Source: CAZAEL01 sp964484135 (lineage in GTDB: Bacteria; Elusimicrobiota; Elusimicrobia; FEN-1173). From it: a DNA stretch of 22,009 bases. Of this stretch, positions 1 to 7,241 are shown piece after piece (within the stretch, counting starts at the first letter, position 1; every line of letters begins with the position of its first letter). A program made the position numbers and the translations under genes. The stretch lies in contig CAZAEL010000038.1 of assembly GCA_964484135.1 (NCBI GenBank), forward strand, positions 1 to 22,009. The letters run 5' to 3'. Under the pieces are notes generated by a model that was given only the letters and a program-made list of their open reading frames with translations, was not told where the DNA came from and searched no databases.

Positions 1-182
1 CGGCCGTGAAGGAGAGGGGATATTCGACCTATTTCGTGGACAAATTCGGCGGCGATTTCGGACACTGCACGGACGAGGGGAACAGGCTGCTGGCGGAGAA
101 CATCGCGGCGGTCGTCTTGAACGAGGTCTTGGGGGCCGGAGCCCGTTCCGGACCGGACGCTCCGGATCAAAAAAAGGGATGA
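1..182 (+). CDS. SGNH/GDSL-type hydrolase, C-terminal fragment
   Basis: An open frame runs in from the left edge and stops with TGA at 180-182; about 59 residues are visible. Near the end lies GDFGHCTDEGNRLLAENIAAVV. The D-x-x-H pair followed by a glycine-containing 'G-x-x-LLAE-x-I' helix is how the catalytic Asp-His end of SGNH/GDSL esterases and acyl-hydrolases usually looks. The family fold, rather than any substrate, is what this supports. The N-terminal block with the catalytic Ser is outside the window, so neither localisation nor activity can be judged. The polar tail after the helix (RSGPDAPDQKKG) has no recognisable feature. The next gene converges on it with a gap of only 13 bases. 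Confidence 0.6.
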   Translation, partial: AVKERGYSTYFVDKFGGDFGHCTDEGNRLLAENIAAVVLNEVLGAGARSGPDAPDQKKG

Positions 183-195
183 GAAGCGCGGACGG

Positions 196-441
196 CTAGG
201 GCCGCTTGAGGCGCCGCCTCCGGCGGCGGGGTTCGGGAGAGGGGCGTTTCTTTTTTCGGGAGGACCGCCGGCGGCCGGCCCGGACGCGCTTGAGCATCTT
301 CCGGACGTCCGTTTCAATGTCCGCGTCCCGCCGGAAGGCCCGGCGGCGGTCTTGGCCGGCGCGGCGGTCCAGAGACACGAACACCTGCCGCCGGCGGCGG
401 TCGGCCCGGCGGCGGTCTTTTCCGGCCCTGCGCTCTTTCAT
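196..441 (-). CDS. Small arginine-rich protein with repeated RR-G-DRR motifs
   Basis: This is an 81-residue product starting at ATG 441-439. It is extremely basic and contains ERRAGKDRRRADRRRR and DRRAGQDRRRAFRR, two copies of an RR-x-G-x-DRR motif found in assorted small bacterial proteins and linkers of unclear role. The C-terminus is a run of Arg, Lys and Pro. High GC can create arginine-rich shadow frames. Here, however, a good minus-strand promoter (480-451) ends just upstream of the ATG, which argues for a real transcript. A longer reading to 492 would run through that promoter, so I reject it. The predicted transcription start lies within a few bases of the ATG and I see no Shine-Dalgarno, so a leaderless mRNA is possible. 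Nucleic-acid binding is plausible from composition only. Confidence 0.5.
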   Translation of the reverse strand: MKERRAGKDRRRADRRRRQVFVSLDRRAGQDRRRAFRRDADIETDVRKMLKRVRAGRRRSSRKKKRPSPEPRRRRRRLKRP

Positions 442-450
442 GGGAATTCT

Positions 451-480
451 TTTATAATTGTTCGCGGCCTCCCCTGTCAA
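451..480 (-). promoter_or_regulatory. Sigma-70-type promoter for the arginine-rich gene
   Basis: Read on the minus strand, TTGACA (480-475, perfect -35) is followed after 18 bases by TATAAA (456-451, 5 of 6 to the -10). Transcription would start near 444, only about three bases before the ATG at 441. Confidence 0.6.
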
Positions 481-544
481 GCGGTTCTCCATCCGCGCAA
501 CGGGGCCGCGGGCTCCAGCGGGAATATCCTTCGATCCCTGAATG

Positions 545-571
545 TTGACAAAAATAGGTGAGTTTTATAAA
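545..571 (+). promoter_or_regulatory. Putative promoter of the sulfur operon
   Basis: TTGACA at 545-550 is followed after 15 bases by TATAAA at 566-571. The hexamers are good but the spacer is short. Transcription would start near 578, so the ATG at 582 would have almost no leader. The AGGTGAG at 555-561 lies too far upstream of the start to act as its ribosome binding site. Confidence 0.45.
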
Positions 572-581
572 CTGATTGATA

Positions 582-1538
582 ATGCCTGCCAAAATTCTCT
601 CCCCCATTTGCCTTGATCTGCTGGAGCGGATCGGGAACACGCCGCTTTTGCCCCTGGACCGTTTCAACCGGTGGCTGGGGGAAAAGGTCCGGATCTTCGC
701 CAAGGCCGAGTTCACCAACCCCGGCGGGTCGGTCAAGGACCGGGCCGCCAAAAACATGATCCTGGAGGCCGTCAAGTCCGGGGAGCTGACGCCGGAAAAA
801 ACCATCCTGGACTCCACCTCCGGCAACACGGGCGTGGCGTACGCCATGATCGGCGCGGCCCTGGGATACAGGGTGGAGCTGGTGATGCCGGAGAACGCCT
901 CGGAGAAAAAACGCATCATCGAGGCGTACGGCGCCCGCGTGATCTTCACGGACCCCCTGGAGGGCTCGGACGGCGCCCTGCTGGAAGCGCAAAAGATATA
1001 CAACGCCGCGCCGGACAAGTATTTCCTGCCGGACCAGTACAACAACGACAACAACTGGAAGGCCCATTACAAGACCACGGCCGAGGAAATCTGGCGGCAG
1101 ACCGGCGGCCGCATCACCCACTTCGTGGCGGGCATCGGCACGGGCGGCACGCTCACGGGCACGGGCCGGCGCCTGAAGGAGCTCAACCCCGCCATCCAAA
1201 TCGTGGCCGTGGAGCCGGACAACCCCATGCACGGGCTGGAGGGCTTGAAGCACATGGCCTCCTCCATCGTGCCGGGCATCTACGACCCCCAGGTCCACGA
1301 CCGCAAGGTGTCGGTCTTCACGGAGGACGCGTACGAGATGTGCTGCCGCCTGGCGCGGGAAGAGGGGGTCCTGGTGGGGTACTCCGGCGGCGCGGCCCTG
1401 CACGGCGCCATGGAGGTGGCCCACGGCCTGTCCGAGGGGCTGGTGGTCACCGTGTTCCCGGACGGGGGGGAGCGTTATTTGCGCACCCGGTTCTGGGAGG
1501 AGGTCATCGCGCACTTTGAAGAGGGGAAAGAGCCGTGA
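582..1538 (+). CDS. cysM: Cysteine synthase (PLP-dependent, CysK/CysM/CBS family)
   Basis: This 318-residue fold-type II PLP enzyme joins a sulfur donor to an activated serine such as O-acetylserine or O-phosphoserine. Visible signatures are NPGGSVKDR with the PLP Schiff-base Lys near residue 52, the substrate loop TSGNTG (79-84), the PLP-phosphate loop GIGTGGT (184-190), a C-terminal SGG (268-270), and PDGGERY (293-299). The length is normal for single-domain cysteine synthases, with no regulatory CBS tail. I chose ATG 582; an in-frame TTG at 576 is the alternative. The stop overlaps the next gene's GTG. The neighbours (JAMM peptidase, siroheme reductase, ThiF-like enzyme) suggest that its sulfur donor may be a protein thiocarboxylate, as for mycobacterial CysM, rather than free sulfide. 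That is inference. A cystathionine beta-synthase role cannot be excluded. Confidence 0.9.
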   Translation: MPAKILSPICLDLLERIGNTPLLPLDRFNRWLGEKVRIFAKAEFTNPGGSVKDRAAKNMILEAVKSGELTPEKTILDSTSGNTGVAYAMIGAALGYRVELVMPENASEKKRIIEAYGARVIFTDPLEGSDGALLEAQKIYNAAPDKYFLPDQYNNDNNWKAHYKTTAEEIWRQTGGRITHFVAGIGTGGTLTGTGRRLKELNPAIQIVAVEPDNPMHGLEGLKHMASSIVPGIYDPQVHDRKVSVFTEDAYEMCCRLAREEGVLVGYSGGAALHGAMEVAHGLSEGLVVTVFPDGGERYLRTRFWEEVIAHFEEGKEP

Positions 1539-2029
1539 CTTTGGTCGTTCCGAAGACGGTCATGGCCGATTTGAAGGCCTGGGCGGAAAAATGGTATCCT
1601 TATGAAGGATGCGGACTCCTCCTGGGGCGGATCGGCCCGGGGGGAGAGAAGCGCGTCCTGCGCTTCGCCGCCCTGTCCAACCTTCTCCACGACCGCGCCA
1701 AAGCCGCCGCCTCCGTCCTGCAGACGGCCTCCGCCACCCTGGGCCGCCGCGTGGAAAGCCGGGGCGAGTTCGAATTCGTCATGGACCCGGCGGAATTCAA
1801 CCGCGTCGTCTTGGAAGGGGAAAAAGAGGGTTTGGACGTGGTGGGCGTTTTGCACACCCACCCGGACCACCCGGCCCGGCCCAGCGCCACGGACGCGGCC
1901 CAGCCTTTGCTGGCCGGCTGGTCCAACGTGATCGTGAAGGTGGACCAGGGAAAATACGTGGAGGCCCGTTCCTGGGTGCGCGACGAGGAAAACCGCCCCT
2001 TCGAGGAAGAGCCGATTTCGACCGAATAA
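1535..2029 (+). CDS. JAMM/MPN+ zinc metallopeptidase (Mec+/HcyD-like)
   Basis: The 164-residue protein carries the complete JAMM signature: Glu24 in YEGCGLLLG, then H107-T-H109-P followed by PS and D120 (HTHPDHPARPSATD). These are the expected zinc ligands and catalytic Glu. In known sulfur pathways, small bacterial JAMM enzymes cut a newly made cysteine or homocysteine off the C-terminus of a ThiS/CysO-type carrier (Mec+ in Mycobacterium, HcyD in Wolinella). The start is GTG 1535, overlapping the cysM stop by four bases, which implies translational coupling. It has no signal peptide or membrane segment, so it should act in the cytoplasm. The placement between cysteine synthase and sulfite reductase fits amino-acid release better than a deubiquitinase-like role. 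The carrier substrate is not encoded here. Confidence 0.88.
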   Translation: MTLVVPKTVMADLKAWAEKWYPYEGCGLLLGRIGPGGEKRVLRFAALSNLLHDRAKAAASVLQTASATLGRRVESRGEFEFVMDPAEFNRVVLEGEKEGLDVVGVLHTHPDHPARPSATDAAQPLLAGWSNVIVKVDQGKYVEARSWVRDEENRPFEEEPISTE

Positions 2030-2055
2030 GCAAAAGAACAAGGGGAGAAAAAGCC

Positions 2056-3804
2056 ATGCCCGTCACAGCCGAAAAGAAGCCGACCGTCCAAGTGCCGCCC
2101 GAAGTGCAGGCCGAAATCCAGCGCTTCGAGGAGAACATCCGCCTGCTCAAGGCCGGCCGGATGGACCCCGACGATTTCCGCAAGTTCCGCCTCAACAACG
2201 GCATCTACGGCATCCGGGGATACGCGGACAAACAGATGGTGCGGGTCAAGGTCCCCTTCGGCGAGCTCACGCCGGACCAGCTGGAGGGCCTGGCGGACAT
2301 CACCGAGGACCACGCGCCCCTGAAGCTGGCCCACGTCACCACGCGGCAGAACTTCCAGATCCACCTGGTGCCCCTGGACGCCACGCCCGAAATCATGCGC
2401 CGGCTGGCCGAGTCCTGCATGACCACCCGCGAGGCCTGCGGCAACACGGTGCGCAACGTGACGGCCTGCCCGTACAGCGGAACGCACCCCGACCAGGTCT
2501 TCGACGTGACCCCCTACGCCAAGGCGGCCTTCAACCATTTCCTGCGCAACCCCCTGAACGCCAACCTGCCGCGCAAGTTCAAGCTGGCCTTTGAGAGCTG
2601 CCCGGTGGACCACGCGCTCACGCCCATCCACGACCTGGGCTTTACGGCCAAGATCAAGGACGGCAAGCGGGGCTTCCGCGTGTTCGCGGGCGGCGGCCTG
2701 GGCGCCACGCCCCAGGTGGCGGTCCTCCTGGAGGAGTTCATGCCCGCCGAGCTCCTCCTGCCCACGGTGGAGGCCGTGATCCGGCTTTTCGACCGGTACG
2801 GCGAGCGCAAGGACAAGATGCACGCGCGCCTCAAGTTCCTGGTGAAAAAATGGGGCGCGGAGGAGTTCCGTTCCCGCGTCCTGGCGGAACGGACCGTGGT
2901 CCTGACCACGCGCTCCGGGGCCGTGGATTATTCCTATCCGGTGGAGGAGGAACGTCCGCCCGCCCCGCCGTCCGGCATCGCCGCGGGCCCCGCGGCGCCG
3001 GGCTTCGAACGCTGGAAAGCGACCAACGTGTCCAAACAGCCCCAGGCGGGTTACAGCTGGGCCACCGTGGTCCTGCCCCTGGGCGACATCACGGTCAAAC
3101 AGATGCGGGACCTGGCCGCCATCGCCCGCAAATTCTGCGGCGGGCGCATGCGGACCACCGTGGAGCAGAACGTCATTTTGCGCTGGGTCAAGGACGAGCA
3201 CCTGGCGGCCCTGCACGCGGAATTGAGCCGGGCCGGGCTGGACGCGGCCGGGGCCAACCGTTTCTCCGACGTGACCCGCTGCCCGGGCGCCGACACCTGC
3301 CAGATCGCGGTCACCAAGAGCCGGGAGCTGGCCAAGGCCGTGGGCGCGCTCTTCACGGACGGCCTGGCCCAGGACGCGGACATGGAGGGCGTGCGCGTGA
3401 AGATCTCGGGCTGCACCAACTCCTGCGGCCAGCACCACATCGGCACCGTCGGCTTCTACGGCACCTACCGCAAGATCGGCGAGCGGGCCGTGCCCCACTA
3501 CATGATGCTCATCGGCGGCTCCACCCGCGAGGGCGAGGCCCGGTTCGGCCAGGTGGTGGCGCCCATCCCGGCCCGGCGCGTCCCCGAGGCCTTGAAGAAG
3601 CTCGTGGCCCTGTACAAGAAGGAAAAACAGGGGAACGAGACCTTCGAGGCTTACCTGAACCGCGTCGGCAAGGCCCGGGTCAAGGAGGAGGTGCAGGAGT
3701 TCACCCAGCTTCCTCCCTACGAACAGAATCCCACCCTGTATTTCGACTGGGGCGACACCACGGACTTCAAGGCCGAGATCGGCGTGGGGGAGTGCGCGGC
3801 CTGA
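2056..3804 (+). CDS. Siroheme/[4Fe-4S] sulfite (or nitrite) reductase
   Basis: The 582-residue protein is built as two pseudo-symmetric halves, as in ferredoxin-dependent assimilatory reductases. Cluster ligands are C409-x5-C415 (CPGADTC) and C453-x3-C457 (CTNSC, followed by GQHHIG); the last cysteine usually bridges to the siroheme iron. The first half has TTRQNFQIHLV near 95-105, a conserved substrate/siroheme-side stretch. The enzyme would reduce sulfite to sulfide, or nitrite to ammonia, with six electrons. Sulfur genes on both sides favour sulfite. A strong AGGGGAG lies 2041-2047 before ATG 2056. There is no flavin domain, so ferredoxin or a separate reductase must supply electrons. The C-terminus beyond about 550 ends in FDWGDT and GVGECAA, a compact tail whose role I cannot name. 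Confidence 0.9.
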   Translation: MPVTAEKKPTVQVPPEVQAEIQRFEENIRLLKAGRMDPDDFRKFRLNNGIYGIRGYADKQMVRVKVPFGELTPDQLEGLADITEDHAPLKLAHVTTRQNFQIHLVPLDATPEIMRRLAESCMTTREACGNTVRNVTACPYSGTHPDQVFDVTPYAKAAFNHFLRNPLNANLPRKFKLAFESCPVDHALTPIHDLGFTAKIKDGKRGFRVFAGGGLGATPQVAVLLEEFMPAELLLPTVEAVIRLFDRYGERKDKMHARLKFLVKKWGAEEFRSRVLAERTVVLTTRSGAVDYSYPVEEERPPAPPSGIAAGPAAPGFERWKATNVSKQPQAGYSWATVVLPLGDITVKQMRDLAAIARKFCGGRMRTTVEQNVILRWVKDEHLAALHAELSRAGLDAAGANRFSDVTRCPGADTCQIAVTKSRELAKAVGALFTDGLAQDADMEGVRVKISGCTNSCGQHHIGTVGFYGTYRKIGERAVPHYMMLIGGSTREGEARFGQVVAPIPARRVPEALKKLVALYKKEKQGNETFEAYLNRVGKARVKEEVQEFTQLPPYEQNPTLYFDWGDTTDFKAEIGVGECAA

Positions 3805-3815
3805 CCTCGCGTTAA

Positions 3816-3836
3816 GGGGGACATCCCCCCGGGGGG
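3816..3836 (+). repeat. GC hairpin between sir and the ThiF-like gene
   Basis: GGGGG (3816-3820), ACAT, then CCCCC (3825-3829) can form a short hairpin. The same C-run can instead pair with GGGGGG (3831-3836), which lies five bases before the ATG at 3842 and may take part in ribosome binding. The two options are mutually exclusive. Confidence 0.4.
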
Positions 3837-3841
3837 CGTAC

Positions 3842-4648
3842 ATGCTGTTTTTGGAAGAGGACCTCAAGCGGTACGCCCGCCAGATCCTCCTGCCCGAACT
3901 GGGGCGGGACGGCCAGCGCAGGATCCGCGCGGCGCGGGTGCTGTGCGTGGGCGTGGGCGGGCTGGGTTCGCCCGCCGCCCTGTACCTGGCCGCGGCGGGC
4001 GTGGGCACCCTGGGGCTCCTGGACGCGGACCCCGTGGACCTGTCCAACCTGCACCGCCAGGTCCTGCACGCCACCGCGGACCTGGGCCGGCCCAAGACCC
4101 TTTCCGCCTCGGAAAAGCTGAAGGCCCTCAACCCCGACGTCTCCCTCCGCCTGCATCCCGAACGTCTCGGTCCTTCCAACGCCCTGGAGATCTTTTCCGG
4201 GTACGACATCGTGGTGGACGGCTCCGACAACTTTCCCACGCGGTACCTGGTCAACGACGCCTGCGTGCTCCGGGGCCTGCCCCTGGTGTCCGGCGCGGTC
4301 CTGCGCTGGGAGGGGCAGGTGACCACGGTCCTTCCCCGCAAGGGCCATTGCTACCGCTGCGTTTTTCCGGAGCCGCCCCAGGCGCCGGTGCAGTCCTGCG
4401 CCGAGGCCGGCGTCCTGGGCTCCGCCGCCGGCGTGGTGGGGACGCTCCAGGCCACGGAAGTCCTGAAATGGGTCCTGGGCCTGCCGGGCCTCCTGACCGA
4501 CCGCCTCCTGGCGCTGGACCTTTTGAAGATGTCCTTCCGTCACGTGCCTGCGCGGCGGGACCCGGCCTGCGCCGTCTGCGGGGACCGTCCCACCATCACC
4601 TCCCTGTCCGCCCTTGCCCCGCTCTGCGCGGGGCAAACCGTCTCCTGA
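3842..4648 (+). CDS. ThiF/MoeB/HesA-family adenylyltransferase (E1-like)
   Basis: The 268-residue E1-like enzyme would adenylate the C-terminal glycine of a small sulfur-carrier protein before thiocarboxylate formation. Visible features are the nucleotide-binding GVGGLG (37-42), D61-A-D63 at the end of the next strand, SNLHRQ (68-73), and DGSDN (126-130). A zinc site of two CxxC pairs is present (C170/C173 and C243/C246), and the conserved cysteine C186 sits in the SCAEAGVLG stretch. The C-terminus has no rhodanese domain, so another enzyme must deliver sulfur or it comes as sulfide. The context (cysteine synthase, JAMM, sulfite reductase) matches the HcyF/CysO-activating role. MoeB or ThiF duties in molybdopterin or thiamine synthesis remain possible because these proteins are hard to separate by sequence. 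Confidence 0.88.
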   Translation: MLFLEEDLKRYARQILLPELGRDGQRRIRAARVLCVGVGGLGSPAALYLAAAGVGTLGLLDADPVDLSNLHRQVLHATADLGRPKTLSASEKLKALNPDVSLRLHPERLGPSNALEIFSGYDIVVDGSDNFPTRYLVNDACVLRGLPLVSGAVLRWEGQVTTVLPRKGHCYRCVFPEPPQAPVQSCAEAGVLGSAAGVVGTLQATEVLKWVLGLPGLLTDRLLALDLLKMSFRHVPARRDPACAVCGDRPTITSLSALAPLCAGQTVS

Positions 4649-6309
4649 ACATCATTGAACGCCTGAGACTCTGGACCGCCGGCGCCGCCCGACACGTTCC
4701 GGCGGCCGCGGCGCCCCTGTTGCTGGCGGCCGGCTTTTCTCATTGGGCGCTGTGGCGGCTCGACCTTCCGGGCCTGCACGTGGAAGAGGCGGTCCCCGTG
4801 ACGCGCGTCCTGGAGTGGATGGACCACGGTTTCGAATGGTGGACCCTTTCCGTCGGCCCCGGCCACGCCATTTCCGAGCCTCTCCTGACGTTCCCCTTCA
4901 TCCGCCTTTTCGGGGCCGGGCAGATCAGCATCCGCCTTTTTTGCTTTTTCGCCGCCCTGGCCGCCCTGCTCCTCTTCCATCGCTTCGCCGCCGTCCTGTT
5001 TCGGGACAGACTGTTCGCCTTCGCCGCCGCCTGGCTGCTGGGCACGTCGCCCACCTTCACGGCCGCCTCCCGCCAAGGGTTTTTTTACGGCCTCCTGATG
5101 GTCCCTCTGGTCCTGGGGAGCCTTCTTCTGTTTTTCGCCTGGGACCGCACGGGACGGTTTTCCCGGCTGGCGCTGGCCGTGGTCCTGGCCGGACTGGCGC
5201 TGGGGGTCCGCTCCTGGCTCTACCTGATGACCCTGTCCGCGGCGGCCGCGGCCCTGGTCCTGGAAAGAGACTTGGTGAAGCGGTTCCTCAGGAACACCAC
5301 GGCCTGGGGGAAGGCGGGGCTGGTGGCGGCGCTCATCGGTTCCAGCAGCCTGCCGTTCCTGATGTACAAACTTTCCCGAAACGACGAAGGCCGGACGTTC
5401 CTTGTGACCAACATGCCCTGGTTCAACCGGGGCAGCCCTCGAACCGCCTACCCCCGGCGGGTCCTGGGCCGTCTGGAACAGTGGAACGCCCATTTGGACC
5501 AGACCCAATACCTGGACGGCGCCCCCATCCCTCCCAACCGTTTTTCCCTGTGGCTGTTCTGGATGGGGGCCCTCTCCTCGCTCTGGGGGCTGTTCCGCCG
5601 TCGGTCCCCGGACGGCCCCGGCGAGCGGTTCTCCCGTGCGGCCCTCCTGTCCCTGGGCCTTTACCTTTTGGCCGTTTCCCTGCCCGTGATGGTCAAGAGC
5701 TATAACCACCTCCTGTGCGCGTACGTCCTTGTCTATCCCGTCCTGCTCCTGTATCCTTTCTATCTTTTCCTCAAGAAAAACCGGCGCGCCTTGGCGTACG
5801 GGCTTCTCCTCCTGTTCGCTGTCGCGCTGTCCTGGCGGAATTTCGCCATGCAACGGTCCTACAGGGCCTATTTGGTTGAGACGGGGGGGGAAGGGTTCGA
5901 ATCCGGCGTGTTCGCGGGTTTTATGGATTACGCCGCGGCGAACAACGTCAAAACCCTGATCTTTTACGGCCGGTTGAGTTCCATGTACGCCCGGGCCGCC
6001 TATTTTTTGAGCGAATCGAGGGTGGCCGCCACCTTTGTGGTGTCGCTGGGGGAGTTTCGCTCGGCCCTGGAGGCGGCGGGATCCGATACGGGACTGGTGG
6101 TTTATCACATGACCGACGCGCGGTTCGGGGATTCCTATCCCCAGGGCCTTTGGCGCCTCCTGAGGGAAGACCCTTCGGTGGAGGAGCGGCTGTTTTTTGA
6201 TCGCAAGGGCAGACCCCTCTTGAGGCTGTATATGCGCCGTCGTCCGGGGAAAGGAACAATGGCCCCGCTCTTGCGGGACAGGGCTTTCGGGAGAATCAGG
6301 GGACTTTAA
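4645..6309 (+). CDS. GT-C membrane glycosyltransferase (PMT/ArnT-like)
   Basis: This is an integral membrane protein of roughly 554 residues. It has an N-terminal hydrophobic helix, then an external-loop acidic pair (LHVEEA, Glu47-Glu48) equivalent in place to the Asp-Glu of GT-C enzymes, then about ten hydrophobic segments and a soluble C-terminal domain from about residue 420. The family transfers sugars from polyprenyl-phosphate donors to protein or lipid at the outer face of the membrane. Donor and acceptor here are unknown. No ATG, GTG or TTG fits before the first helix. CTG 4645 overlaps the previous TGA as CTGA, and ATT 4654 is another option, so the start is uncertain. Nothing links it to sulfur metabolism except co-orientation and overlap. 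The sequence also fits the general glycosyltransferase family 39 group. Confidence 0.7.
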   Translation: MNIIERLRLWTAGAARHVPAAAAPLLLAAGFSHWALWRLDLPGLHVEEAVPVTRVLEWMDHGFEWWTLSVGPGHAISEPLLTFPFIRLFGAGQISIRLFCFFAALAALLLFHRFAAVLFRDRLFAFAAAWLLGTSPTFTAASRQGFFYGLLMVPLVLGSLLLFFAWDRTGRFSRLALAVVLAGLALGVRSWLYLMTLSAAAAALVLERDLVKRFLRNTTAWGKAGLVAALIGSSSLPFLMYKLSRNDEGRTFLVTNMPWFNRGSPRTAYPRRVLGRLEQWNAHLDQTQYLDGAPIPPNRFSLWLFWMGALSSLWGLFRRRSPDGPGERFSRAALLSLGLYLLAVSLPVMVKSYNHLLCAYVLVYPVLLLYPFYLFLKKNRRALAYGLLLLFAVALSWRNFAMQRSYRAYLVETGGEGFESGVFAGFMDYAAANNVKTLIFYGRLSSMYARAAYFLSESRVAATFVVSLGEFRSALEAAGSDTGLVVYHMTDARFGDSYPQGLWRLLREDPSVEERLFFDRKGRPLLRLYMRRRPGKGTMAPLLRDRAFGRIRGL

Positions 6310-6328
6310 AGGGGAAGGGACGGAGGTG

Positions 6329-6358
6329 TTGACTTTTCAGCCCCGGATTTGATTCAAT
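6329..6358 (+). promoter_or_regulatory. Possible rex promoter
   Basis: TTGACT (6329-6334) and TTCAAT (6353-6358) are separated by 18 bases, giving 5/6 and 4/6 matches. The Rex operator then lies downstream of the start site, which would allow roadblock repression. An alternative extended -10 (TGTGATAAC, 6393-6401) overlaps the operator itself. Confidence 0.35.
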
Positions 6359-6391
6359 AGGAAGGAAGGGCCATATTTTTTTTGCCCCGCC

Positions 6392-6409
6392 TTGTGATAA
6401 CTTTCACAG
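6392..6409 (+). promoter_or_regulatory. Rex operator (ROP site)
   Basis: TTGTGA-N6-TCACAG is an 18-bp palindrome matching the known Rex consensus TTGTGA-N6-TCACAA at 11 of 12 defined positions. It lies 46 bases before the rex ATG, so autoregulation by the NADH/NAD+ ratio is the natural reading. I found no equally good copy ahead of the nuo genes. Confidence 0.8.
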
Positions 6410-6414
6410 ACTCC

Positions 6415-6439
6415 GCTGTGTTCCTTGAAATTTCACAGC
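6415..6439 (+). promoter_or_regulatory. Secondary inverted repeat / Rex half-site
   Basis: GCTGTG (6415-6420) and CACAGC (6434-6439) are complementary and enclose the perfect palindrome TGAAATTTCA (6426-6435). The right half contains TCACAG, the same half-site as in the main operator. It may be a weaker second Rex contact or a leader hairpin. Confidence 0.4.
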
Positions 6440-6454
6440 TTTGAGAAGCCAGGC

Positions 6455-7126
6455 ATGAACGAAAAACCCGAACGAAAAATCCCTGAGTTGGCCGTTCCCC
6501 GGTTGTCCCAGTATTACCGGGCCCTGTTGGAATTGAGGGACAAGGAGGTGGTTTCCTCCGAGGAATTGGCGGCCTTCACCGGGCACAACGCGGCCCAGAT
6601 CCGCAAGGATTTGACCTATTTCGGGCAATTCGGCACCCCGGGGCTGGGGTACAGCGTGGAAGATTTGCGCAAAGCCCTGCTGCACATCCTCGGCATCGAC
6701 AAGGCGTGGAACGTGGCCCTGGTGGGGGTCGGCAACCTGGGCGCGGCGCTTTTGGGATACAAAGGGTTCCGGCCCCAGGGGTTTCGGCTGGCCGCGGCTT
6801 TCGACAAGGACCCGGCCAAGGTCGGCCAGTCCGTGGAAGGGGTTCCGGTTCTGTCCGTCGCGGATCTGGCCGGCGCGGTCCGCCGGGAGAACATCCGCAT
6901 GGCCATCGTGACCGTGCCCGCCGCGGCCGCCCAGGAGGCGGCCGACGCCCTGGTGGCGGCGGGGGTGCGGGCGATCCTGAATTTCGCCCCGGTGCGTCTC
7001 AAGGTGCCGGAGACCGTGACCGTCCACAACATCGACGTGGCCATCGAGCTGGAGCGGCTTTCCTTTTTCTCCACCCGGAACAACGCGGGCGGGGGGGAGG
7101 GAGGAGGTCCCTCCGCCGCGAAATGA
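6455..7126 (+). CDS. rex: Redox-sensing transcriptional repressor Rex
   Basis: The 223-residue protein has a winged-helix domain (about 14-75, including SSEELAAFTGHNAAQIRKDL and the wing FGQFGTPGLGY) followed by a Rossmann NAD(H) domain with GVGNLG (91-96). A C-terminal swapped helix region is present, and the last 12 or so residues form a Gly-rich tail longer than usual. Rex binds its operators at a low NADH/NAD+ ratio and releases them when NADH rises; it typically controls respiratory and fermentative genes. The ATG at 6455 follows GAGAAG at 6443-6448. A TTG start at 6425 would put coding sequence into the leader palindrome and is less likely. The position just ahead of the NDH-1 block makes that block an attractive target, although the only clear operator is upstream of rex itself. 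Confidence 0.95.
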   Translation: MNEKPERKIPELAVPRLSQYYRALLELRDKEVVSSEELAAFTGHNAAQIRKDLTYFGQFGTPGLGYSVEDLRKALLHILGIDKAWNVALVGVGNLGAALLGYKGFRPQGFRLAAAFDKDPAKVGQSVEGVPVLSVADLAGAVRRENIRMAIVTVPAAAAQEAADALVAAGVRAILNFAPVRLKVPETVTVHNIDVAIELERLSFFSTRNNAGGGEGGGPSAAK

Positions 7127-7146
7127 GTTTTTGAGCATTCTCATTC

Positions 7147-7175
7147 TTGTCAGAGCCGGGGATTCTTGCTAGCAT
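7147..7175 (+). promoter_or_regulatory. Promoter of the histone gene
   Basis: TTGTCA (7147-7152) and TAGCAT (7170-7175) are spaced by 17 bases (5/6 and 4/6 matches). The leader would be about 60 bases. The gene thus seems to be transcribed independently of rex. Confidence 0.55.
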
Positions 7176-7241
7176 AGACAGGCTTTCCTGCGGATTTCCT
7201 TAAAAAAACCGACTTTTTCTCCAAAGAAAGGTGGTGACATC

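Noticed and set aside
1600..4341. Very long minus-strand reading frame opposite the JAMM, reductase and ThiF-like genes
   Set aside because: It is antisense to three clear enzymes. Its composition is Arg/Gly/His-rich with no domain, as expected from high-GC third positions.
4540..6108. Long minus-strand frame opposite the glycosyltransferase
   Set aside because: It is low-complexity Gly/Gln/Arg-rich protein without domains; the + strand frame has coherent membrane helices.
7122..7146. AATGAG...CTCATT inverted repeat after rex as a terminator
   Set aside because: The stem is only six bases, AT-rich, with a long loop and no T-tract.
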